Notes: a model not told the origin generated them from the letters alone. 49,446 nucleotides of DNA from Lachnospiraceae bacterium UBA2864 (GCA_002350525.1 DEFA01000021.1:268-49713), one strand, 5' to 3'; shown: positions 34,372 through 43,277, counted from the stretch's first letter. A program made the numbers and translations.

Positions 34372-35304
34372 TTATATTCGTTCAAAAAGTTCCGTACTGA
34401 AATATCTCTCTCCTGTATCCGGAAGAACCGTAACTACGGTATGTCCCTTTCCGAGAAGACGTGCCATACGAAGTGCGACACAGACATTGGTTCCGCTGGA
34501 TATACCGCAGAGGATTCCCTCTTTCTTAGTCAACTTCTTGGTTGTCTCTATAGCCTCCTCATCGGTAACTATTTCTATCTGATTTATAATGCTCTGATCA
34601 AGAATCGGAGGGATTACCCCATCACCTATTCCCATCTGCAGATGTGAACCTATGGATCCGCCCGAAAGAATTGCGGCATGCTCAGGTTCTGCCGCCCATA
34701 CAAGCATATCCGGATTCTTCTCCTTAAGAACCTTACCGATACCGGTAATGGTTCCTCCCGTACCGATACCGGAACAAAAACCGTGAATAGGACCATCTAC
34801 ATCTCTTAAGATCTCTCGTCCCGTATTCAGGAGATGTGCGTTTATGTTTTCCGTATTTGAAAACTGGTCCGGCATATAATAATTCTCATTTTCCGTAACA
34901 AGTTTTTTGGCTGTCTCGATACATCTCTCTATACATTCACCGATATTATCATCGTCATGAATAAGTACAAGTTCCGCACCATACTGTTTTATAAGAAGAC
35001 GTCTTTCTTCGCTTACCGAGTCCGGCATGATTATTATGACTTTATAACCCTTTACCGCTCCCACAAGTGAAAGCCCTATTCCCTGATTACCGCTTGTCGG
35101 CTCGACTATTACCGAGTCCGGCTTTAATAATCCGTTCTTCTCGGCTGCTTCGATCATCTGAAGTGCCGTACGTGTTTTTATGGATCCTCCTATATTCATA
35201 CCCTCGTATTTTACGAGAACATCCGCATCTTCCGGTCCGGTCATATGTCTCAGTTTTATCAGCGGCGTGTTTCCCACAGCCGCAAGAATATTTTCATATA
35301 TCAT
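34372..35304 (-). CDS. cysK: Cysteine synthase A (O-acetylserine sulfhydrylase)
   Basis: A 310-aa PLP enzyme making cysteine from O-acetylserine and sulfide. Schiff-base Lys43 in GGSIKTRTAL, Asn of NTPLIKL, substrate loop PTSGNQGIGLS (Gln where many CysK proteins have Thr), PLP-phosphate loop GTGGTITG, and the pyridine-contact region GISSGTNV. Length is standard. The frame extends six codons, but GGAG is 8 nt before ATG at 35304, giving MIYENILAAVGNTPL. The gene is flanked on both sides by a 15-bp direct repeat about 45 bp from its ends. Confidence 0.93.
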   Translation of the reverse strand: MIYENILAAVGNTPLIKLRHMTGPEDADVLVKYEGMNIGGSIKTRTALQMIEAAEKNGLLKPDSVIVEPTSGNQGIGLSLVGAVKGYKVIIIMPDSVSEERRLLIKQYGAELVLIHDDDNIGECIERCIETAKKLVTENENYYMPDQFSNTENINAHLLNTGREILRDVDGPIHGFCSGIGTGGTITGIGKVLKEKNPDMLVWAAEPEHAAILSGGSIGSHLQMGIGDGVIPPILDQSIINQIEIVTDEEAIETTKKLTKKEGILCGISSGTNVCVALRMARLLGKGHTVVTVLPDTGERYFSTELFERI

Positions 35305-35351
35305 TATGATTCTCCGTTTCATATTTATATACGTTGCTTTTCATTATACCG

Positions 35352-35390
35352 TAAAGCGGACATTCGTATTCCGCTTAGTTCAACTTATGA
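35352..35390. repeat. Second copy of the 15-bp cysK-flanking repeat
   Basis: TAAAGCGGACATTCG at 35352-35366 repeats 34317-34331. Here it is part of a hairpin on the minus strand, AAGCGGA-ATACGAATG-TCCGCTT, in the cysK leader. Confidence 0.5.
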
Positions 35391-35474
35391 CATTATAATC
35401 TGTAAGTTAGTATTAGTAAACCTTAAAACTGATATTACGCTTGTAAAAAAACCGCCTAAACCACGATAAAACCT

Positions 35475-35503
35475 TTGATATTAGTCAATTTCTGTAATAT
35501 ACT
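35475..35503 (+). promoter_or_regulatory. Sigma-A promoter of the 7TM diguanylate cyclase
   Basis: TTGATA (35475-35480), 17-bp spacer, TATACT (35498-35503), 40 nt upstream of the start codon. Confidence 0.7.
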
Positions 35504-35543
35504 AGCTCTGTATGACTAAACGAACGTAAACCGTGGGGGAGTT

Positions 35544-37223
35544 ATGATTAACCGTGTGACAAAAAGCAAAATTCTGTTTGCCAGCAGGCTCATGTACTGC
35601 ATTGTTGTCGTGCTTATAATCAGCTTCCTTTTATGTACGGTTTTATCATTTCACAATCATTCATATATGCTTTCGGGTCAGGAGACCGTAGATTATTCCG
35701 ATATGTGGACATACGAAACGGGTGAACTGGTGGATTTTGACAACCTGAAAAAAGATGAACGCATATATATTCACAAAAGAACCAACGGTGCAGAGATTAA
35801 TAACATGGATCTTTGCTTCTATACGAAGAATCTTCATTTCACCATATATCTTGATGATACCGTAATATATGATTTCCATCCGGAACCTCCGAAGCTTTTC
35901 GGAAAGGCCCATGGAATACTTCCTCATTCCGTTGCGATACCTGTTCTTTTTCACGATGGAAATCTCTATATAGAGATAGAAAACATTTATACGGACAATG
36001 ACGGTTTTATAGGCGGTATGCATCTTGACAACAGTAACCACTTCATCATTTCCGAACTCCAGTCTACATCTTTGGAATTCATACTTTGCATCATCAGCTT
36101 TACCTTCGGAGTTGGTCTGATGGGTATAGGTATCATTGGAAAATATTTCGGTGAAAAAAGATTTGAGATAATCAGTATGGGTACCTTTGCAATGATGTCA
36201 TCCCTTTGGATCATGACTGAAACTCCGATGTTTGCCATACTGACAAGTGCACCGATTGCCGTTCATTTTGTTGATTATATATCACTTGCCCTTCTGGGAC
36301 TCCCGGGACTTCTGTTTGCCGCCTATGCGACAAACCACAAGAACAAATTTATCATACTGACAGGAACCCTGGCTACACTTTTAAACGTCTCCTACCAGAT
36401 TTATTCCACACTGTCAGGTGAGCACGATTATCACCAGCTCCTGTGGCTGACTCATATTGAGCTTGCCCTGATAGGCGCCCTGATATTGTTCCTGCTTGTA
36501 AGAAGTATAATCCGAAAGACTCTTCCCAGACATCTTGTTCTGGTTCTGGTCATATCGCTTTCGGTTTCCGTAGCCGCCGGAGTTGCGGATATTATCAGAT
36601 ATCTTACTTACCCGGCACAATATACGGTTACATCACTATTTAAGTATTCTATCTTCCTCTTCATCATTCTGAGCGGAATATATGAATTCTATAACATATC
36701 GGAAATGTCCCGCCGCGCACGTTATGCGGAGATCATGGAGAGACTCGCTTATAACGATGGTCTTACCGGACTCACTAACCGTACAGGTTTCAACAAGGCC
36801 ATAGAAGAAGCTTCCGTAGGTTCATCCCGGTACACACTTATCATGATAGACCTTAACTATCTGAAGAAAGTAAACGACGAATTCGGTCACAACCTCGGCG
36901 ATCTGTATATAAAAACAACTGCGGAATATATCAGCAAAGCTTTCTCTAACGGTGAAAGATGCTTCCGTATAGGCGGAGACGAATTCTTCGTTATGGCAGA
37001 ATATTCGGAATCCGATCAGAGATATGCTGACGGTATAGCTCGTCTCGAAAGCCTCATGGAAGAATTCAACGAGAATCCTCCATGCAGTATACCTCTTAAT
37101 GTTGCATACGGTGCTGCCGAGTTCGATCCCGAAAAAGACGATATCGAAGAGCAGGTTCGAATCTCAGATGAGAGAATGTATGAAATGAAAGTTAAGATGA
37201 AAGCAGAAAGAAAGGACGATTAA
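35544..37223 (+). CDS. 7TMR-DISM-like membrane diguanylate cyclase
   Basis: A 559-aa protein. Membrane helix at about 15-37, an extracellular beta-rich domain at about 40-175, then seven hydrophobic helices at about 178-385, the 7TMR-DISM layout used to sense external ligands. The GGDEF domain runs from about 395 to 555: YNDGLTGLTNRTGF, MIDLNYLKKVNDEFGHNLGD and RIGGDEFFVM (intact GGDEF). Expected to make cyclic di-GMP in response to an external signal, unknown here. GGGGGAG is 3 nt before ATG. Its stop codon overlaps the convergent lipoprotein gene's stop by 4 bp (TTAA). Confidence 0.9.
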   Translation: MINRVTKSKILFASRLMYCIVVVLIISFLLCTVLSFHNHSYMLSGQETVDYSDMWTYETGELVDFDNLKKDERIYIHKRTNGAEINNMDLCFYTKNLHFTIYLDDTVIYDFHPEPPKLFGKAHGILPHSVAIPVLFHDGNLYIEIENIYTDNDGFIGGMHLDNSNHFIISELQSTSLEFILCIISFTFGVGLMGIGIIGKYFGEKRFEIISMGTFAMMSSLWIMTETPMFAILTSAPIAVHFVDYISLALLGLPGLLFAAYATNHKNKFIILTGTLATLLNVSYQIYSTLSGEHDYHQLLWLTHIELALIGALILFLLVRSIIRKTLPRHLVLVLVISLSVSVAAGVADIIRYLTYPAQYTVTSLFKYSIFLFIILSGIYEFYNISEMSRRARYAEIMERLAYNDGLTGLTNRTGFNKAIEEASVGSSRYTLIMIDLNYLKKVNDEFGHNLGDLYIKTTAEYISKAFSNGERCFRIGGDEFFVMAEYSESDQRYADGIARLESLMEEFNENPPCSIPLNVAYGAAEFDPEKDDIEEQVRISDERMYEMKVKMKAERKDD

Positions 37224-37915
37224 TTACTATTTTCGTTTAATACTGTCATGGTTGCATTCTCCAATTCACAGTACTGGTACACATCATCCTCAAAGTCTTT
37301 GTACACCCTGAAGGTTCCTACGATCTCAATATCGGTTCCTTCTTCCGGATATTCACTCATGTCATGATTTCCGTCTTCCCAGGTAAATTCCAGCCCCTGC
37401 TGACAGCAGGCAAGTGCATCCTTAATTATACAGTAGGTATACCATTTCTGTGTTTCTTCATACCAGCAGGCTGTATATGTTCCTTTGGTTTTTATCTTTT
37501 TTCCTATGAAATCCTCCGGATAACACATCATCTGGTAAACCGTCGCATAGACCATATCTTTACCCATTACGGTAAGATCCACATCCACATTCGGATCAGG
37601 CTCTCCCAGATATTCTTCCGTCGCCGGTTCGGCCGTACTGTCATCGATCACAAGTGCTTCGTAGGTCGCTTCTTCGGTCGTCACCTCAGTAGTTGCTTCG
37701 GTCGTCGGCTCTCTGAGCGGAACATACTCTTCTGCCGAAGATGCCTCTTCCGTCTTCTTCTCATCCTCTGCCTTCATCTGCTGCTCTATGGCATTTTCCA
37801 CAACATTGGTCCCGCCTCTTCTGTCGGCCGTCCCGCTTTCTCCACATCCCGAAAGTACCATCAAAGCAGTTAACATCACGATTACAATCCGTCTGTATTT
37901 AAACTCCTTTTTCAT
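37220..37915 (-). CDS. OB-fold-like lipoprotein of the metal ABC cluster
   Basis: A 231-aa lipoprotein. Lipobox LSGC gives Cys24; residues about 30-105 are a Glu/Thr-rich linker; the globular domain at about 110-228 has the beta-rich look of an OB fold (IGKKIKTKGTYTACW, VGTFRVYKDFEDDVYQY). It contains a paired cysteine site, CIIKDALACCQQGLEF, with Cys at three positions, a plausible metal ligand or disulfide. Similar proteins occur near zinc transporters in related bacteria, from memory. AAAGGAGG is 6 nt before ATG at 37915; the longer frame is rejected. It follows the permease gene by 11 nt. Confidence 0.75.
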   Translation of the reverse strand: MKKEFKYRRIVIVMLTALMVLSGCGESGTADRRGGTNVVENAIEQQMKAEDEKKTEEASSAEEYVPLREPTTEATTEVTTEEATYEALVIDDSTAEPATEEYLGEPDPNVDVDLTVMGKDMVYATVYQMMCYPEDFIGKKIKTKGTYTACWYEETQKWYTYCIIKDALACCQQGLEFTWEDGNHDMSEYPEEGTDIEIVGTFRVYKDFEDDVYQYCELENATMTVLNENSN

Positions 37916-37926
37916 AGACACCTCCT

Positions 37927-38763
37927 TTACCTGTTGAGAACGCGTCCTATTATCGAACATACTATAAAAACCGCCATATCCACAATAACTATAGTCGAGC
38001 CTACCGGTGTATTCGTAAAAATCGATATCAACATTCCAAACAGAGCAGCAATAACCGACGATATAGCCGAAAAATATACCACGCTCCTAAAATTCTTCAT
38101 AACTCTCATAGCCGAAAGGGTAGGCAGGATAACCAGTGCCGATATCAGCAGGGAGCCTACAAGATTCATTCCGAGAACTATTATAAATGCGATGACCACG
38201 GCAATTATCGTGTTGTATCTGTCAGCTTCCATTCCCGAAGCCCTTACAAAGTTTTCGTCAAATGTAACGGCAAATAGTCTGTTGTACATCAGAATAAATA
38301 TAGTGACGACAGCCACAGATAAAATAAGGCTTATCCAGACCTGTTCCACAGAAAGGGTCAGAATGGACATCGCACCGAACAGGGTGCTGCATACATCTCC
38401 CGATACATTCGAGGAGCCGGAAAAAATATTCATGAGCATATATCCGACCGCGAGGGAACTGACAGAAAGCATAGCTATCGCAGCATCACCCTTAAGAGTT
38501 GCCTTCTGTCCTGCACGGAGCAGGATTATCGCAGTAAGTACGGTAACCGGAAGTACCAGAATGGTATTGCTGGAAAGCTTCATGACTGTCGCCACCGACA
38601 TTGCACCAAAGGCAACATGAGACAGTCCGTCTCCTATAAAAGAATATCTTTTAAGTACCAGTGTTACTCCCAGAAGAGATGAGCACAGCGCTATCAGAAC
38701 GCCTACGATAAGCGCATATCTGACAAAGGAATAACTGAGATAAAGCATTAATCTGTCAAGCAT
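37927..38763 (-). CDS. znuB: Zn/Mn-type ABC transporter permease (ZnuB/TroC family)
   Basis: A 278-aa permease with about eight helices, belonging to the ABC-3 family. FIGDGLSHVAFGAMSVA near residues 35-51 and GMNLVGSLLISALVILPTLSA near 185-205 are the family's signature regions. It should import Zn2+ or Mn2+ with the adjacent ATPase. A much longer frame exists upstream inside the ATPase gene, but GAGGGGG is 7 nt before ATG at 38763, giving an 8-bp overlap with the ATPase stop. No substrate-binding protein gene is found in the cluster. Confidence 0.9.
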   Translation of the reverse strand: MLDRLMLYLSYSFVRYALIVGVLIALCSSLLGVTLVLKRYSFIGDGLSHVAFGAMSVATVMKLSSNTILVLPVTVLTAIILLRAGQKATLKGDAAIAMLSVSSLAVGYMLMNIFSGSSNVSGDVCSTLFGAMSILTLSVEQVWISLILSVAVVTIFILMYNRLFAVTFDENFVRASGMEADRYNTIIAVVIAFIIVLGMNLVGSLLISALVILPTLSAMRVMKNFRSVVYFSAISSVIAALFGMLISIFTNTPVGSTIVIVDMAVFIVCSIIGRVLNR

Positions 38764-39478
38764 TGTCGTTCCCCCTCTCAAAACTCTTTCTGGCCTCGCT
38801 ATCCAGATAATCCTCCTTGGTTCCGAAAAAACCCACATTTTTGCCGATATGAAGGATATGACTGGCATAACGTATCGCGCTTTGTATATCGTGAGATATC
38901 ATTATAATCGTGATCCCGTCTTTGTTAAGCTTTTCTATCAGACCGTACATATCAGCCGTAACAACAGGATCCAGGCCGCTTACCGGCTCATCGAGAAGAA
39001 GTATCTTTTCCGTAGCACAGAGTGCTCTTGCCAGCATGACTCTCTGCTGCTGTCCGCCCGATAGCTCTCTGTAGCTTCTGAAGCGATAGTCCCAGATTCC
39101 CATACGTTCCATATTCGTTCTGGTTCTCTTTTTATCCTCTTTTCCGTAAAAGAATCTTCTACCGAGATGTGACAGATTACCGGACATAACAACCTCATAT
39201 ACCGATGCCGGAAAATCCTTCTGTATCGGAGTCTGCTGAGGCAAAAATCCTATACCCCCCGTCCCCAGACCCCCGCCGTAACGTATCTCGCCGCCCAACG
39301 GTTTATTCAGCTTCAGGATAGTTTTCATAAGGGTACTCTTACCTGCTCCGTTCTCTCCGACTATACACAGATAATCACCTTTATCCACGCGAAAATTGAT
39401 GTCACCCGCTACAACATTTGTTCCGTATCCGAGCTTTAAATTCTTACATTCTATATACATTTCACGATTGTCTGCCAT
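38756..39478 (-). CDS. znuC: Zn/Mn-type ABC transporter ATPase (ZnuC family)
   Basis: A 240-aa ATPase. Walker A GENGAGKST, Q-loop LPQQTPIQKDFPASVYEVV, signature LSGGQQQRVMLARAL, Walker B ILLLDEPVSGLDP and H-loop IMISHDI are intact. The PQQ and PASVYEVVMSG pattern marks the metal subgroup. GAGAGGA is 8 nt before ATG. Located 126 nt after the 95-aa Cys-rich protein gene and overlapping the permease gene by 8 bp. Confidence 0.92.
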   Translation of the reverse strand: MADNREMYIECKNLKLGYGTNVVAGDINFRVDKGDYLCIVGENGAGKSTLMKTILKLNKPLGGEIRYGGGLGTGGIGFLPQQTPIQKDFPASVYEVVMSGNLSHLGRRFFYGKEDKKRTRTNMERMGIWDYRFRSYRELSGGQQQRVMLARALCATEKILLLDEPVSGLDPVVTADMYGLIEKLNKDGITIIMISHDIQSAIRYASHILHIGKNVGFFGTKEDYLDSEARKSFERGNDNA

Positions 39479-39604
39479 AATATATTCCTCTCACATAATT
39501 ATCGCCGTATCAGGTATCTTTCCGTAAATGCAATCGATGATCAATGGGATACTTCGTCATCTATGGCATCACAAAAAGACCCGCCATAATTAAGCAGGAT
39601 GTGG
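39479..39604 (-). other. 126-nt spacer with hairpin, inside the metal cluster
   Basis: On the minus strand there is an ATGGC ... GCCAT hairpin early in the spacer and a GTATC ... GATAC pairing later. No ORF of substance. It separates the small Cys protein gene from znuC and is longer than the other gaps in this cluster, so it may hold an RNA element or processing site. Confidence 0.35.
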
Positions 39605-39892
39605 CTAAACCAATAATTCTACCTTTAATGATATAAGGGATCTTCCTACAAGCTTTGTCTGTTTTTGGACAGGCTTACAGACTTTGAATATCAGGAATGA
39701 TATTACGGATGTCATAACAGCAATTATCATTCCCGTATTTGAGATGATTGCTTCGGCGGTTCTCAGTTCCATACATATAGTACAGTCTTCGCCGTAACAA
39801 TGATGATTCAGGTTTTCACCGATATATATACAAGATATAAACACAGCCACTGCCACAAAGAGTGCCAAAAGTAATGCTGCTGCTTTTTTCAT
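39605..39892 (-). CDS. Small membrane protein with HxCxGxxCxxC-like motif
   Basis: A 95-aa protein with a signal-like helix at about 5-25 and a second helix at about 50-70. Between them is an extracellular loop NHHCYGEDCTICMEL, which has the ligands expected of a metal site (two His, three Cys in ten residues). Small proteins of this kind accompany zinc transporters in other clostridia, from memory. AGGCAGGTGAC precedes ATG. First gene of the putative metal cluster; a role in metal capture or delivery is inference. Confidence 0.7.
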   Translation of the reverse strand: MKKAAALLLALFVAVAVFISCIYIGENLNHHCYGEDCTICMELRTAEAIISNTGMIIAVMTSVISFLIFKVCKPVQKQTKLVGRSLISLKVELLV

Positions 39893-39937
39893 TCGGTGTC
39901 ACCTGCCTTTCAGATAAAAACTCACGCCAAGCGCTAA

Positions 39938-39977
39938 GAAAAGGAGCATAATGTCTCCTAAAAAACATTATACTCCT
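39938..39977 (-). terminator. Terminator of the AAA+ protein gene
   Basis: Minus-strand AGGAGTATAATGT ... ACATTATGCTCCT forms a 13-bp stem with one mismatch followed by TTTTCTTA, 58 nt after the gene's stop. Confidence 0.8.
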
Positions 39978-40034
39978 CGTGTCAACACTTTATATCCGCA
40001 TTCAAAATGCTTTTATATCCGTGATCAAAATGCT

Positions 40035-41759
40035 TTATGCATTCTGATTGTCCGTTCCTTTAAGAATCTCTGTTATATCTTCATTGGCAACAATCTTCTT
40101 CGGCGGATCCGTCGGATCTGTATCTTCCTTCTTCTCTTCAGATGATGCTTTTTCTTCGGCTTTATCTTCCTCAGGCTCCTTAACCGGTGCTTCAGACTCT
40201 GCAGGCGTCTCGGCTTCAATCCTTATTTCTTCCTCGTCGGAAGTCTCCTCCTCAACTGCAGATGACTTCATTATCTCATCTGCCGGAAGCTGTGACTCCT
40301 GTACATCTTCTATGGTGAAGGTTCTTACAGCTTTGTCATCAGGCTTATCCATATTTACGATTCTTGTAGCCTGTCTTGAGATACATCTCTCGATGTAATT
40401 TCTTACTTCTCTTGCATTTGCGAAGTTCTCTTCATGTGCCTCTGCTCGTCTTGTAAGGTATTCCTTGATATACTCGGCTGCTTCTTCATCCGGCTCGTAC
40501 TCCTGCTTGGAACACATAGACTCGAATATCTTATAAAGCTCTTTGCCCGTATAATCCTTGAAGAATATATACTTATTGAATCTGGACTTGAGTCCCGGAT
40601 TGGAATTAACAAACTTCTCCATCTTCTCTGTATAACCCGCAACGATTACGATGAAGTTATCTCTGTCATCTTCCATTCTCTTAAGAAGAGTATCTACCGC
40701 TTCCTGTCCGAAGTCCTTCTCGTCTCCTTCCTTGATGAGTGTATATGCCTCATCTATAAAGAGGATTCCGCCCATGGCACTGTCTATTACTTCCATGGTC
40801 TTGGTTGCTGTCTGTCCGACATAACCCGCAACGAGATTAGAACGGTCAACCTCTATAAGCTGGCCCTCGGATACGACACCGAGCTGCTTATATATCTTAG
40901 CAAGAAGTCTTGCAACCGTTGTCTTACCTGTACCCGGATTACCCGAAAATACAAGATGAAGATTTATGTCCGGCTGCTTCATGCCTCTCTCTTCACGTAT
41001 CTTCTTAACCTTTATAAGATTAATAAGATTTGTAAGATCCTGTTTAACCGACTTAAGACCCACAAGAGAGTTAAGCTCTTCGTAAAGCTCCTCAAGGGAT
41101 TTCTCTTTATCCTTCTTCTTCGAATCGGTATCTGCCTTCTTCTTTGTCGATGAAGAGCCCTGTCCCGCATTTGCACGTGCAACATTTCCCGCTCCGCCTG
41201 TCGCAGGCTTATTCTTGTTGGTATACATTCCGCTGTTAACGTTAGGAACATTACCGTCCTTATAGTAGAGGCCGTATTCCTTAAGGAAATCGTTCAGCAT
41301 GATAGTATAGTTTGAAAGATTTGCAAGCTCTGTAGTCGTAGAACCGTTGATGGATACGAACTCCGCACCAAGATTATTGAAGGTCTCCACAACGAACTTT
41401 GAAACCGGACGTCCGTCCATAGTCTTGATATTTCCGTCTGTCAGGTCGCTCTTCATAATATACATAAGAGACTTCGGAGGTGTATTTATAAACTCCTTAT
41501 CTCTGCATCTGTCATATACGAAACCTATGAACTTTACCACATCCATGTTGAAGCCGAGATAGTCATTAACAAATTTCACCTCTTCAAGAGCCGTTGTACC
41601 GTCTGACTCAAAGAGAAATCCAAGAAACATAAGATAATCATATCTCAGCATATCTCTTAGATTCATGCGGCTTTTTGAAAGCTTCTCGTCTGATTCCCCT
41701 ATTCTTTCAGCCAGTCTGAGTGATGCATCAACCTGGCTTCTTATCTCATAATTAACCAT
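40035..41759 (-). CDS. CbxX/CfxQ-family AAA+ ATPase with N-terminal helical domain
   Basis: A 574-aa cytoplasmic protein. Residues about 10-150 are helical; FLGFLFESDGTTALEEVKF resembles the acidic ADG...E motif of TerB-like domains (weak). A low-complexity Lys/Ser/Thr linker covers about 180-225. The AAA+ domain runs from about 235 to 495: LVFSGNPGTGKTTVARLL (Walker A near 270), GGILFIDEAYTL (Walker B), VIVAGYTEKMEKF and arginine finger region NPGLKSRFNKYIFF. The last 75 residues are Glu-rich. The ATPase belongs to the CbxX/SpoVK group, which includes rubisco activases and sporulation proteins; target unknown. AAGGA precedes ATG by about 11 nt. Monocistronic with its own terminator. Confidence 0.87.
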   Translation of the reverse strand: MVNYEIRSQVDASLRLAERIGESDEKLSKSRMNLRDMLRYDYLMFLGFLFESDGTTALEEVKFVNDYLGFNMDVVKFIGFVYDRCRDKEFINTPPKSLMYIMKSDLTDGNIKTMDGRPVSKFVVETFNNLGAEFVSINGSTTTELANLSNYTIMLNDFLKEYGLYYKDGNVPNVNSGMYTNKNKPATGGAGNVARANAGQGSSSTKKKADTDSKKKDKEKSLEELYEELNSLVGLKSVKQDLTNLINLIKVKKIREERGMKQPDINLHLVFSGNPGTGKTTVARLLAKIYKQLGVVSEGQLIEVDRSNLVAGYVGQTATKTMEVIDSAMGGILFIDEAYTLIKEGDEKDFGQEAVDTLLKRMEDDRDNFIVIVAGYTEKMEKFVNSNPGLKSRFNKYIFFKDYTGKELYKIFESMCSKQEYEPDEEAAEYIKEYLTRRAEAHEENFANAREVRNYIERCISRQATRIVNMDKPDDKAVRTFTIEDVQESQLPADEIMKSSAVEEETSDEEEIRIEAETPAESEAPVKEPEEDKAEEKASSEEKKEDTDPTDPPKKIVANEDITEILKGTDNQNA

Positions 41760-41924
41760 TTATACTAATATCCTTCCTGTTCGTAAGTAGGATACACTAT
41801 TACAACGGGATTTCACCCGTGTACCGAGATCCACAAGTTAAAGTGTACCATTTATCATGCCTTCAAACAAGTGAAAATAATACCGTTAATCTATTCTTAA
41901 CTAACTTCTAATCCCGCTTATATC

Positions 41925-43277
41925 TTAGTGCTCCTTAAGCTGCGCCGCGCGGCGTAAAAGCTGCTCTTTGGTGTTAAGTGACGGGGTTCCGAGAACCTCT
42001 CCGAGAAGGGTTTTTAGTATCTCTCCCATCTCGGGTCCCGGCATGATACCGAGTTCTTTCAGGTCGCCGCCGTTAACCGCAAGCTCCTTTATGGTAAGGC
42101 AGTCGCCGTCTTCCACGATCTTGTTCTTCATCGCTATCAGCTTCTCGACATTTTCCAAACTTGCTTCACGGCCGTAATCACTCTGACCTTCTATATCCGC
42201 TCTCTTCACGGCTATAAGATCGTCAAAATATTCTATACCCATATTGCTGAGTCCCTTACGGAAGGTGGATATGCGGACATCACCCTTGATCCAGACATCA
42301 TGCCAGTAGACCAGCTTCTTCACATCTCTTATGGTATCATTATCCATCTTGAGGCGTCTCATAACCTTTTCGGCTATTCCCTCACTGATCACCGCATGTC
42401 CCTTGAAATGATCCACTCCTCTTTCGTCGGTTGTTCTTGCCTCAGGCTTACCGCTGTCATGGAGAAGTGCCGTATATCTCAGCACCTTCGTCTTCGGAAT
42501 ATTCTTTATTACCTCTATGGTGTGACCTGCCACATCATAGAGATGATATGGTGTATTCTGTGGAGTCTCTGTCATAAGGTCAAACTCCGGAAGAATAACC
42601 TTGGTGATCCCAAGCTTATATGCATCCATCAGCTTCTCCGGATGATCCGACATAAGAAGCTTGGTAAGCTCTGTCTCTATACGCTCGGCACTGACTGCTG
42701 AAAGCTCCGGTGCATGACTCGCAGCCGCAGTCTTCGTAGCTTCATCTATATCAAAGTCAAGCTCCGCCGCAAATCTTACGGCACGCATGATGCGAAGTGC
42801 ATCTTCATCAAATCTTTCATCCGGATTTCCGACGCATCTGATAATACGCCTCTCTATATCACCCAGTCCGTCGTAAAGATCCACAAGCCCAGCTTCGTCA
42901 TTATAGGCCATTGCATTTATGGTGAAGTCTCTTCTCAGAAGATCTTCGGAGAGTTCCCTTGTAAAGGATACTGACTCGGGACGTCTGTGATCGCTGTACT
43001 TTCCGTCAATACGGTAGGTAGTAACCTCGTATCCTTCACTCCTTATCATGACTGTTACGGTGCCATGTTTTATACCGGTATCAATGGTTCTTCTGAAAAG
43101 ATTCTTTACTTCCTCGGGCTCTGCAGATGTGGTTATATCCCAATCCTTCGGAGCTCTGCCCAATACCGAATCTCTGACACAGCCGCCCACGGCATAGGCC
43201 TCATATCCGGCCTCCCCCAGCGTATCTATTATGTATTTCACATTTTCGGGAAGCTCTATCTTAATACTTCTATCCAT
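41925..43277 (-). CDS. cca: CCA tRNA nucleotidyltransferase (with HD domain)
   Basis: A 450-aa enzyme that adds or repairs the CCA end of tRNAs. Nucleotidyltransferase head: AYAVGGCVRDSVLGRAPKDW with DITTSA carrying the metal-binding Asp pair, RRDFTINAMAYN and DEDALRIMRAVRFAAEL with the template residues. An HD domain follows (LLHDSGKPEARTTDE, with His-Asp), seen in many bacterial class II CCA enzymes. Neither tRNA in the window encodes CCA, so this enzyme is needed. AGGAACCAAG precedes ATG. No terminator is obvious after it. Confidence 0.95.
   Translation of the reverse strand: MDRSIKIELPENVKYIIDTLGEAGYEAYAVGGCVRDSVLGRAPKDWDITTSAEPEEVKNLFRRTIDTGIKHGTVTVMIRSEGYEVTTYRIDGKYSDHRRPESVSFTRELSEDLLRRDFTINAMAYNDEAGLVDLYDGLGDIERRIIRCVGNPDERFDEDALRIMRAVRFAAELDFDIDEATKTAAASHAPELSAVSAERIETELTKLLMSDHPEKLMDAYKLGITKVILPEFDLMTETPQNTPYHLYDVAGHTIEVIKNIPKTKVLRYTALLHDSGKPEARTTDERGVDHFKGHAVISEGIAEKVMRRLKMDNDTIRDVKKLVYWHDVWIKGDVRISTFRKGLSNMGIEYFDDLIAVKRADIEGQSDYGREASLENVEKLIAMKNKIVEDGDCLTIKELAVNGGDLKELGIMPGPEMGEILKTLLGEVLGTPSLNTKEQLLRRAAQLKEH

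Noticed and set aside
37934..38620. Plus-strand open frame of 228 codons opposite the metal permease
   Set aside because: Thr/Ile-rich mirror of a membrane protein gene, no start signal.
38764..38868. N-terminal extension of the metal permease
   Set aside because: It lies inside the ATPase gene and has no start signal, whereas the ATG at 38763 has GAGGGGG upstream and gives the family-like N-terminus.
40434..41153. Plus-strand open frame of 239 codons opposite the CfxQ-like ATPase
   Set aside because: Antisense to the AAA+ domain, no ribosome binding site, Leu/Ile/Cys-rich shadow composition.
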